A stretch of 43,613 nucleotides of DNA from JBHELT01 sp046262935 (GTDB lineage: Bacteria; Actinomycetota; CADDZG01; JAHWKV01). Positions 16,928 through 24,052 of the stretch are shown here, piece by piece; position 1 is the stretch's first letter; each line of letters begins with the position of its first letter. The position numbers and the translations under genes are program-made. Location of the stretch: NCBI GenBank assembly GCA_046262935.1, contig JBHELT010000008.1, forward strand, positions 1-43,613, given 5' to 3'. Below the pieces are notes generated by a model. That model did no database searches, had not been told where the DNA came from, and worked only from the letters and a program-made list of their open reading frames with translations.

Positions 16928-19900
16928 CTAGCTTCTGCTCAGTTCGATCAGCACCATCTGGTCGCCGACCTCAACTTCATGAGCATGTTCCGATATGGGT
17001 CCAGATGCGAAGAAGTCGGCTTGCGTTTCACCTTTGATGTAATTACTCCAGGTTTCTAGTGCCGCTGCAACCTGAATCGAATCGGTCGAGTACGTAACCG
17101 TTATCCGGTCTTCGATGGCGAAACCACTGCTGCGCCTTAGGTTTTGGATCTGGCGAACCATGTCGCGAGCGATCCCCTCGTGTTCCAATACCTCGGTGAC
17201 CCGGGTGTCGAGCGCGATCTGCATCTGACCTGCCTCGGCGACAGCCCAACCCGACGCCGTTTGCACTCTGACGTTCACATCCTTCGGCGTGAGTTCGTAT
17301 GTTGCTTCGGCTGATGCGACCTCGATCGAGCCCGTCGACTGAAGGGTTTTGATCTGATCATCAGTAAGGGTCTTGATCGCCTCGGCCGCTAGCGGCGCTT
17401 GTTTGCCGAACCTCGGTCCCAACGAAGAGAAATTCGGCGAGGCGCTTGAGGTCGTCAGGTCGCCAAGCGTCTCGACGACCGTGACGGTCTTAACGTTGAG
17501 TTCCTCGCACAAGAGTGAAGACATCTTCTTGATGGCATCGGCCTGCTCGACGCTGGCAGCAACGCGCAATTCCGACAATGGTTGTCTAACCCTGATGGCA
17601 CCTGCTTCCCTTAGTGCATGCGCAGCCCCGATCACCTGTTCGGCGGCGCGCATGCGTAGGGTCAATGCCTCGTCGAGGTAAGCCTGTTCGACCTCGGGGT
17701 ATCGCGTTAGATGGATGCTCAAAGGTGCCGATGGGTCAACGGCGACCACGAGGTTCTGATACATCCTCTCGCTGAGGAATGGAGCAACCGGAGCAACCAA
17801 CTTGGCGAACGTGACCAAGATTTCGTAGAGGGTTTGATAGGCAGCTAACTTGCTCTTCTCATTAGTTCCCTTGGGGTCCCAGAATCGCCTTCGGTTGCTG
17901 CGGATGTAGCGATTAGAGACCTCTTCCAAGAACGTCTCTGCGTCTCGTACGAACGAAGCGATGCCGAACGATTCGAAGGCCGAACGGGCGGCCCGTATGA
18001 GGATGTTCAAGTTCGACAAGATCCACCTGTCGATCTCGGGCCGGTCCTGGACAGGGATGCTTGAAGCCGAAGGATCGAATTCATCAAGCAGCGCATAGTT
18101 GGTGAAGAAAAGGTAGGTGTTCCACCAGGTGCCGAAGACTTTTCGTTCTAATCGCTCGCCGGGGGCATAACCGAAACTGAGGTTGAGCGTCGGGTTCTGC
18201 CTGCAGTACATCCACCGCATCACATCTGAACTCAAACGGTCTGCAGCTTCGTTGAATTCGATCATGTTGCCCGTGGATTTATGCATCTCTTCGCCGTGCT
18301 CGTCTCGCACCAATGCGTACCCGAGCAGAGCCTTGAATGGCGGGATGCCCTCCATCATGGTGCTCATCGCGAGCAGCGAATAGAACCAATTGCGGAACTG
18401 ACCGGGGAATGATTCCACGACGAAGTCGGCCGGTACCCACTTGGCCCAATAATCCTTGTCCTCGGAGTATCCGACCGTGGAGTATGGAACGATCCCGGCA
18501 TCGAGCCATGGATTGCCCACCTCGGGGACGCGCGACGATAGTCCACCGCAATGGTTGCAACGGATTCTCACAGCGTCCACCCAGGGGCGGTGAGGAGAAT
18601 TGGGATGCTCCGGGTCCCCAACGAACTCATCCCAGCCTTCGACCGAGCGATCATGCAATTCTTCACGGCTTCCGATCACGTCGAAGCGATCGCACGACTC
18701 ACAGACGAAGATCGGCAACGCCAATCCCCAGTAGCGTTTCTTCGAGATCATCCAATCGCCCATGTTGTTGAGCCAGTCGATCTCCTGTGATTCAGCGTAA
18801 TCAGGGATCCACTCGATCTTGTTGACGATCTGTTTGATCTCCTCACGCCAGCTCATCTCGATGTACCACTCGTCGACGGCTCGGAACAACAGGGGTGTGT
18901 GGCACCGCCAGCAGTGAGGGTAGTCGTGCGTGTATCGCTCTTTGCTGTACATGGCACCCACGGCCCGCAGATGTTCGAATACCAGCGAGTTGACTTCGGC
19001 CGCATTCATCCCCGAAAGGGGACCGAACCCGGGCAGGTAATCACCCGACTCATCGATCGGTGCGATGATGGGAAGGTTGTTCTTGCGGCCGAGGTCGAAG
19101 TCCTCTTTCCCGCATCCGGGGGCGATATGAACGATGCCTGTTCCCTCGTGATCTGAAACGTCTCCCCAAGCGATCACGACGTGAGCTTGGGCCGCGGCGG
19201 CCGCCGCAGGCAGGTCGTCGAATGGCGCCTTGTATCGCCAGCCGACCATCTGGGACCCCATCACTTCGCCGAGCACCTGCGGCTCACCCGATGCGCTCTT
19301 CTTGATGTCCAGTACTTTGGCCCGCTCCGGCGAGATGTAGTAAACGGCATCGCCTTGTTTAACCCTTAGATATCTGATGTCCGGGTTCACCGCTGCGGCG
19401 ACATTGGCGGGCAAGGTCCAAGGAGTTGTGGTCCAAACGAGCAGGCGCTCTCCAGGCTGGTCAACGAGATCGAACGCCACGTATACCGCGTCGTCGGTAA
19501 CCTGACGATATCCCTCTTTGCGCTCCTGTTCGGAGATCCCTGTGCCGCACCGGGGGCACCAGGGCATAGCGTCGAGGCCCTTATAGATCAATCCTTTTTC
19601 GTGGCAGCGTTTAAGGAAACTCCAGATCGTGTAATTGTTCTCATCGGACATCGTGTAGTAGGAGTTGTCCCAATCCATCCACATGCCCAACCGGATCGAC
19701 TGCTGAGTTTGGATGGCCGCATACTTGAGGACGCGTGCTTTGCAGTCGTTGATGAATCGCTCGACCCCGTAGGACTCGATGTCCTTTTTTGAGTTGAATC
19801 CAGCTTCGCGCTCGACCTGCACCTCGACCCATAGTCCCTGGCAATCGAATCCGTTCTGCCAACGCTGATCGTGGCCGGTCATGGCGAAATAACGCTGATA

Positions 19901-20101
19901 AGCATCTTTGTAGGTGCGACCCCACGCATGGTGAACGCCCATCGGGTTGTTGGCGGTTATCGGACCGTCGAGGAAAGACCAGCGCTGCTTTCCCTTGTTC
20001 TGCTCGCGCAGGCGATCGAATGCCCGCGTCGACTCCCAAAGGTCGAGGATCTCGTGTTCACCCTTGACCAGGTCGGGGCTGCCTTCTACCCGGTTGAACA
20101 T
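16928..20101 (-). CDS. ileS: Isoleucyl-tRNA synthetase with altered signature motifs (GVHH / EMHKS)
   Basis: This is a class I synthetase charging tRNA-Ile; 1057 residues fits IleRS. The catalytic Rossmann domain is split by an editing domain (VWTTTPWTLPANVA, then HEGTGIVHIAPGCG). The HIGH position, residues 55-58, reads GVHH, and the KMSKS position, 605-609, reads EMHKS. Zinc-type cysteine pairs occur (WCPRCG, CNHCGG). The anticodon-binding domain and a long C-terminal region follow. The GXHH arrangement is, as I recall, a described variant of eukaryote-like IleRS2 linked to strong mupirocin resistance. The start ATG has AAGGAAG upstream. No T-box was seen in the leader. It runs antisense to the surrounding genes. 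Confidence 0.93.
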   Translation of the reverse strand: MFNRVEGSPDLVKGEHEILDLWESTRAFDRLREQNKGKQRWSFLDGPITANNPMGVHHAWGRTYKDAYQRYFAMTGHDQRWQNGFDCQGLWVEVQVEREAGFNSKKDIESYGVERFINDCKARVLKYAAIQTQQSIRLGMWMDWDNSYYTMSDENNYTIWSFLKRCHEKGLIYKGLDAMPWCPRCGTGISEQERKEGYRQVTDDAVYVAFDLVDQPGERLLVWTTTPWTLPANVAAAVNPDIRYLRVKQGDAVYYISPERAKVLDIKKSASGEPQVLGEVMGSQMVGWRYKAPFDDLPAAAAAAQAHVVIAWGDVSDHEGTGIVHIAPGCGKEDFDLGRKNNLPIIAPIDESGDYLPGFGPLSGMNAAEVNSLVFEHLRAVGAMYSKERYTHDYPHCWRCHTPLLFRAVDEWYIEMSWREEIKQIVNKIEWIPDYAESQEIDWLNNMGDWMISKKRYWGLALPIFVCESCDRFDVIGSREELHDRSVEGWDEFVGDPEHPNSPHRPWVDAVRIRCNHCGGLSSRVPEVGNPWLDAGIVPYSTVGYSEDKDYWAKWVPADFVVESFPGQFRNWFYSLLAMSTMMEGIPPFKALLGYALVRDEHGEEMHKSTGNMIEFNEAADRLSSDVMRWMYCRQNPTLNLSFGYAPGERLERKVFGTWWNTYLFFTNYALLDEFDPSASSIPVQDRPEIDRWILSNLNILIRAARSAFESFGIASFVRDAETFLEEVSNRYIRSNRRRFWDPKGTNEKSKLAAYQTLYEILVTFAKLVAPVAPFLSERMYQNLVVAVDPSAPLSIHLTRYPEVEQAYLDEALTLRMRAAEQVIGAAHALREAGAIRVRQPLSELRVAASVEQADAIKKMSSLLCEELNVKTVTVVETLGDLTTSSASPNFSSLGPRFGKQAPLAAEAIKTLTDDQIKTLQSTGSIEVASAEATYELTPKDVNVRVQTASGWAVAEAGQMQIALDTRVTEVLEHEGIARDMVRQIQNLRRSSGFAIEDRITVTYSTDSIQVAAALETWSNYIKGETQADFFASGPISEHAHEVEVGDQMVLIELSRS

Positions 20102-20186
20102 GTCTTCCTTTCGTGTTTGGTGCTACAGAAGAGCGGCCATCGCGTCGCTTCTTTCAGGATGGCGAACCCTCTATTTACTATATGGC

Positions 20187-20475
20187 CCGTTCACATCGGG
20201 GGTTTCGCAGCTTCTAGCGCGCCAGGGACTGAGGGGATCGGGAGCTGCTACGCCCCCGAACCCCCGTTCACTTCAGGGATTTCGCAGCTTCTAGCGCGCC
20301 AGGGACTTAGGGGATCGGGAGCTGCTACGCCCCCGAACCCCCGTTCACTTCAGGGGTTTCGCAGCTTCTAGCGCGCGAGGGACTGAGGGGATCGAGAGCT
20401 GCTACACCCCCGAACCCCCGTTTACTTCAGGGGTTTCGCAGCTTTCGCGCCAGGGACTGAGGGGCTCGGGAGCTG
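20187..20475. repeat. 77-bp tandem repeat, about 3.75 copies
   Basis: Copies begin at 20187, 20264, 20341 and 20418, exactly 77 bp apart. The last copy is cut at about 20475 and lacks 3 nt (TTCTAGCGC becomes TTTCGC). Identity is high, with a few single-base changes per copy. Across each copy junction AGCTGC and GCAGCT, with CCCC and GGGG inside them, form an inverted repeat, so each junction can fold into a GC-rich hairpin. No unique spacer separates the copies. The array would be part of the ileS leader if ileS is transcribed from beyond it. Confidence 0.95.
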
Positions 20476-20484
20476 AAGTTTTCG

Positions 20485-20513
20485 TTGACCGGTGGTCTGG
20501 TGTGTGGTAAGGT
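20485..20513 (+). promoter_or_regulatory. Strong sigma-70-type promoter for the TraR/DksA-like gene
   Basis: TTGACC at 20485-20490 and TAAGGT at 20508-20513 are separated by exactly 17 bp. It lies just after the repeat array and about 80 bp before the ATG at 20594, and is the best-matching promoter in the window. Confidence 0.7.
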
Positions 20514-20593
20514 GCGCCGATTTATTTTCGGGCGGGACGGGCTAGTGCCCATCGACCCTCGCTCTCACTTATCGAAGCCGAGGATCGCCCAAT

Positions 20594-21580
20594 ATGGCCA
20601 AGCAGGTCAGTTCCAATAAGAAACCAGGTGCCAAAAAGGCCGCCGCCAAGAAGACCGCGGCCACTTCCAAGTCGTCGGTGAAGAAGTCTAGTGCGCGATC
20701 GTCAAAGCCCGCGGCGACCAAGAGGCCGGTCGCCAAGAAGGCGGCGCCGAGCAAGAAGCCTGTAGCCAAGAAGCCCGTAGCTAAGAAGGCCCCGGCGACG
20801 AAAGGGCCCTTAGCCCCAAGGGCGGCCTCGAAGAAGTCTGCGTCGAGTAAGAAACCCGTTGCGAAGAAAACCGTCGCGAAGAAAACCGTAGCGAAGAAAC
20901 CCGTAGTCAAGAAGGCGTCAGTAAAGAAGGCGGCTCCGGGCAAGAAGCCAATCCCCAAACTGGCTCCGGGCAAGCAACCGGCTGTTACTAAACCAGCTGC
21001 TCCTCAGAAGGCCCTGGGCAAAGGCCCGAAGCCGCCTGTCGAAAAAGCCCCAACGCTCAAGAGCAAGGCCACCGAGCCCAAGACCGGCAGTAAGACCAAA
21101 GGCAAGGCCAAGGCGGCCCCCGTCGAAGAGCTCCCACCGAAACCACGATTCATCCCACCAAGGCCTGCGCCGCCAAAGCCGCCGGTGATCAAAAAAGTTA
21201 AGCGGGTCAACTTCGACGCGAAAGCGCTCGAGGGTATCAAGCAGTCGCTTGAGGATGAACGAAAGGACCTGCTCGATCAACTCCGCGAGATCGAAGAAGC
21301 CACCTTCAGCACAACTCAAACGGAATCATCTGGAGAGGCAGGTTTTGATGATGATTACGCCGATGCGGGCAGTGCCACGTTTGAGCGACAAAAGGACCTG
21401 TCGATCGCTAACAACATCCAAGACTTGATCGACAAGATCAACAAGGCATTGGCCAAGATCCAGGACGGAAGCTATGGCTTATGCGAATCCTGCGGCCAGC
21501 CGATCTCGGCCGATAGGCTGAAAGCCCTGCCGAGCGTCCTTCTGTGCATCAACTGCAAGAAAGCAGAAGAGCGGCGGTAA
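20594..21580 (+). CDS. TraR/DksA-type zinc-finger protein with long Lys/Ala/Pro-rich N-terminal extension
   Basis: The C-terminal 125 residues are a TraR/DksA module: a coiled-coil segment (ALEGIKQSLEDERKDLLDQL), an acidic turn (GFDDDYADAGS), a helix, and a four-cysteine zinc finger with Cys297, 300, 318 and 321 (CESCGQPI, CINCKK). Such proteins bind RNA polymerase through the secondary channel or act as small regulators. Residues 1-200 are low-complexity and strongly basic, with repeated KKPVAKK and KKTVAKK units, and could bind nucleic acid. A TraR/DksA-like gene between ileS and lspA is a conserved actinobacterial arrangement, as I recall. Its 3' end overlaps lspA by 37 bp. Confidence 0.87.
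   Translation: MAKQVSSNKKPGAKKAAAKKTAATSKSSVKKSSARSSKPAATKRPVAKKAAPSKKPVAKKPVAKKAPATKGPLAPRAASKKSASSKKPVAKKTVAKKTVAKKPVVKKASVKKAAPGKKPIPKLAPGKQPAVTKPAAPQKALGKGPKPPVEKAPTLKSKATEPKTGSKTKGKAKAAPVEELPPKPRFIPPRPAPPKPPVIKKVKRVNFDAKALEGIKQSLEDERKDLLDQLREIEEATFSTTQTESSGEAGFDDDYADAGSATFERQKDLSIANNIQDLIDKINKALAKIQDGSYGLCESCGQPISADRLKALPSVLLCINCKKAEERR
20849..20908 (+). repeat. 15-bp in-frame coding repeat (KK[TP]VA units)
   Basis: Four consecutive 15-bp units starting at 20849, 20864, 20879 and 20894 encode KKPVA, KKTVA, KKTVA and KKPVV. A diverged fifth unit follows. It is an in-frame coding minisatellite, so tail length could vary between strains by slippage. Confidence 0.75.
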
Positions 21581-22086
21581 TCCCCTCAAGGAAGTACCTA
21601 CGAGCATTCCTCGCAACAGCTGCTTTCATCGTCGCGCTCGATCGCATCAGCAAACTATGGGCCGAACAACAGCTCGCCGGCGGCAAACGGATCGCGCTCA
21701 TCGGTCGATTTCTCGGTTTGAGCCTGGTTCACAATCCGGGAGGAGCGTTCGGGACGTTTCCTGGTGCCTCGCTGTTTCTGTTCATAGCCTCAGTCGCGAT
21801 CGTTGGGGTGGTTATCAGGTGGGCATGGAAAGGCACAGCCTCTCCATATGCTCTGGGACTCGTTCTGGGGGGCGGTCTTGGCAACGTGATCGACCGAATG
21901 GTGAATGCGCCTGGCATCATGCGCGGCAGAGTCACCGATTTCATCGATGTTTCATTCTGGCCCACCTTCAACTTCGCCGACTCGGCCATCGTGGTCGGCA
22001 TCGTGTTGATCCTTCTGTCTAACAAGAGGCGGTCGGCCAAAGCCGCGGATGAAACGGGTGCAGATGATGCAAAGCTTTCGGATTGA
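21544..22086 (+). CDS. lspA: Lipoprotein signal peptidase (signal peptidase II) LspA
   Basis: LspA is the membrane aspartic protease that cuts lipoprotein signal peptides before the lipidated cysteine. The 180-residue protein has four hydrophobic segments and the family blocks VALDRISKLWAEQQL, VHNPGGAFG, GGLGNVIDRM (first catalytic Asp), GRVTDFIDVSFWPTFNFADSAIV (second catalytic Asp in the FNFAD part). The only usable start is a GTG at 21544, inside the preceding gene and without a Shine-Dalgarno, so expression probably depends on translation of that gene. A substrate lipoprotein is encoded nearby at 23018. Confidence 0.92.
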   Translation: MHQLQESRRAAVIPSRKYLRAFLATAAFIVALDRISKLWAEQQLAGGKRIALIGRFLGLSLVHNPGGAFGTFPGASLFLFIASVAIVGVVIRWAWKGTASPYALGLVLGGGLGNVIDRMVNAPGIMRGRVTDFIDVSFWPTFNFADSAIVVGIVLILLSNKRRSAKAADETGADDAKLSD

Positions 22087-22981
22087 TACTACCGACGCAG
22101 GGATGCGCCTTGATCTTTGGTTGACCCGCAAAACAGGAACACCGCGCACCATCGTTCAACGATGGATCGCGGCCGGGGAAGTGACGATCGACGGTGCGAG
22201 GGCGACCAAGTCGCAGCGCGTTACCGATGGCGCCGAAGTGTTGGTGGTGAACGTTCCTGGGAAAGAGTCATCGGTACCAACGGCCGAGTTCGACGTGAGG
22301 TTCGAAGACGACCACTTAGCGGTGATCAATAAGCCTTCGGGAGTGGTGGTTCATCACGGACATGGCAACCCATCAGGAACCCTTGTAGACGCACTTGCCG
22401 ACCGGATGCCGTTGGCGCCTTCGGCGGGGGAGGGTCGGGCCGGGATCGTTCACAGGTTGGACAAGGAAACTTCCGGATTATTGGTTGTCGCCAAAACCGA
22501 CGCTTGCCACGAGATGCTGGTTCAGATGATGAAACAGCGGACGGTTCAAAGGGGATATGTCTGCGTGGTGCTTGGCTGGTTCAAGATGCCAACAGGCCGG
22601 ATCGAGGCCCCCGTCGGCAGGTCGCCTCGCGATCCGCTTCGGATGGGGGTTACATCGCTTGGCAAAGAAGCAATCACAACCTTCAGTCTTCGCGAGCAGC
22701 TTGCCCAAACCTGCCTGGTGGACGTACAACTGGCAACCGGCAGGACCCACCAGATCAGGGTTCACATGGCTCATATCGATCATCCGGTCATCGGCGACCG
22801 AACCTATGGCGCCAGGACAATTGCGCTTGCTCGCCAGGTCGGACTGAAGCGGACGTTCTTGCATGCCTCATCGATCAGGTTTGCTCATCCGATGACGGGC
22901 GCGGATATTTTCATGGAGGAGGTCATGCCCCCAGACCTCACGACTGCCCTCGAGAAGTTAAGGGCCGAGCCTGAGGTCTGA
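22049..22981 (+). CDS. RluD-family ribosomal RNA pseudouridine synthase
   Basis: This is an RluA/RluD-type pseudouridine synthase. An S4 RNA-binding domain is at about residues 16-65 (MRLDLWLTRKTGTPRTIVQ, AAGEVTIDGARATKSQRV). The catalytic domain has HRLDKETSGLLVVAKT with catalytic Asp138, and ATGRTHQIRVHMAHIDHPVIG further on. At 310 residues it matches RluD. The exact rRNA uridines cannot be told from sequence alone. The ATG at 22049 overlaps lspA by 38 bp; ATGs at 22064 and 22067 are alternatives with smaller overlap, and none has a good ribosome-binding site. The lspA-rluD pairing is widespread. Confidence 0.9.
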   Translation: MKRVQMMQSFRIDTTDAGMRLDLWLTRKTGTPRTIVQRWIAAGEVTIDGARATKSQRVTDGAEVLVVNVPGKESSVPTAEFDVRFEDDHLAVINKPSGVVVHHGHGNPSGTLVDALADRMPLAPSAGEGRAGIVHRLDKETSGLLVVAKTDACHEMLVQMMKQRTVQRGYVCVVLGWFKMPTGRIEAPVGRSPRDPLRMGVTSLGKEAITTFSLREQLAQTCLVDVQLATGRTHQIRVHMAHIDHPVIGDRTYGARTIALARQVGLKRTFLHASSIRFAHPMTGADIFMEEVMPPDLTTALEKLRAEPEV

Positions 22982-23017
22982 GAAGTTGCTCCCAAGTCTC
23001 GGGGTACTCTTGAGGCA

Positions 23018-23893
23018 ATGTTGAAGAGATCCGCGAGTGCGATGGTGCTTATCCTGCTTGCCGTCGGGTGCGCCAGGGGACAGCACCCTGCGCTGAGAGC
23101 AGGGGCCGAAAGGGGCTCGTCAACGTCGCCTTCTTCGGGCGCATCGCCCCGTAGCGGCGGCGCAGCCGGACAGGCGGGACAAGGGGGCCAGGGAAGCGGC
23201 TCACCGAGTCCATCGAAGGCGCCGAGCTCGCTGCCAACCAAGGGGGCATCCCTTGCACCTTCTGCAGTGCGCCCAGCCCAGGCCGCAGAGCGGTTGTTCG
23301 ACGAAACTGGGGCGACGACCTTGAGCGGCTGCTACGACCGAACCCAAGCACCTCCGACTCCAAGCCGACTCACGATCGATCCGGCCGACGGAGACAGGCA
23401 ACGGCTCGTTCGCGACCGGGGGACCCAAGAACATCCCAACGTGACAACGGCGATCGTCCAGTACCGGGTGGACGGCATCTACCTCGTTTACCTCAGTCAG
23501 ACGTCGGGATTCGCGCTTGTATCGACGACCGAGTTCATGCCATCGCCCCCCGTGTTGCTCGTGCCCGCCCACCCATCGGTTGGTCAGTCGTGGGCTTTCG
23601 TCCTCACCTCGACCGATGGGAAGGTGACGGTCGACTCGAATAACAGCGTCGACTCCATCGGCGAATCGGTGACCATCGGCAACGGGCAGAACCGTTCGAC
23701 GGACAAGATAACCACCAACTCCCACATAACAGGCCAGACCCAAGACGGCCCGGTGGATATGACCACGGTTGCCTCGGCTTGGTATGACCGCTCGCTCAGT
23801 TTCCAGGTGAAGGAGCAGAGTCATACCGACGGAACGGTCAGTGTTGGATGTAAAGTCACCTCAGATATCCAGGCCCTGATCCAGAAGGTCTGA
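23018..23893 (+). CDS. Predicted secreted lipoprotein of unknown function
   Basis: The first 18 residues form a lipoprotein signal: KR, a hydrophobic stretch (MVLILLAVG) and a lipobox cysteine at Cys18. A Gly/Ser/Pro/Ala-rich linker of about 75 residues follows, typical of surface-tethered proteins, then a soluble domain of about 190 residues that looks rich in beta strands (TTAIVQYRVDGIYLVYLSQT, WAFVLTSTDGKVTVD). Two cysteines (in LSGCYD and VGCKVT) may form a disulfide. I recognise no family. It lies 36 bp after rluD and is followed by a hairpin, so it may end this transcript. Confidence 0.75.
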   Translation: MLKRSASAMVLILLAVGCARGQHPALRAGAERGSSTSPSSGASPRSGGAAGQAGQGGQGSGSPSPSKAPSSLPTKGASLAPSAVRPAQAAERLFDETGATTLSGCYDRTQAPPTPSRLTIDPADGDRQRLVRDRGTQEHPNVTTAIVQYRVDGIYLVYLSQTSGFALVSTTEFMPSPPVLLVPAHPSVGQSWAFVLTSTDGKVTVDSNNSVDSIGESVTIGNGQNRSTDKITTNSHITGQTQDGPVDMTTVASAWYDRSLSFQVKEQSHTDGTVSVGCKVTSDIQALIQKV

Positions 23894-23902
23894 AAACACA
23901 TC

Positions 23903-23935
23903 TTCCATAGCGGCCCATTCGGGGCTAAGATGGAA
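23903..23935 (+). terminator. Hairpin after the lipoprotein gene, possible terminator
   Basis: TTCCAT pairs with ATGGAA, and inside it TAGC..CCC pairs with GGG..GCTA around an ATTC loop. It lies 10 bp after the stop codon. There is no clean T run behind it, so termination efficiency is uncertain. Confidence 0.45.
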
Positions 23936-24052
23936 TGACATCGTTGTAATTCATTTCCCCAAGATTTCGGTCGTCCACGGCTCGATAGGTGCTGTGGGCG
24001 ACCCTTAAGAAGGCTGGCGTGACCCGGGGGCCGGGTCTTGAACGGAGGGCGC

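Larger units (their letters stand above)
20102..20593. other. Gene-free 492-bp divergent regulatory region between ileS and the TraR/DksA-like gene
   Basis: No credible gene lies here. From the ileS side it holds the ileS ribosome-binding site (20102-20115), about 70 bp of unremarkable sequence, the 77-bp repeat array (20187-20475), and then the promoter and roughly 75-nt leader of the plus-strand gene. Frames open across the repeats change with each copy because 77 is not a multiple of three. Confidence 0.8.

Noticed and set aside
19871..20371. Open frames through the ileS start and the 77-bp repeats
   Set aside because: The encoded peptides repeat only because the DNA repeats, the frame changes with each 77-bp copy, and no ribosome-binding site or family match is visible.
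20187..20475. CRISPR array
   Set aside because: Copies are directly adjacent at 77 bp with no unique spacers between short repeats, and no cas gene is near.
20102..20484. T-box riboswitch in the ileS leader
   Set aside because: Actinobacterial ileS genes often have a T-box, but I found no T-box core (TGGNACCGCG type) on the minus strand between the start codon and the repeats or within them.
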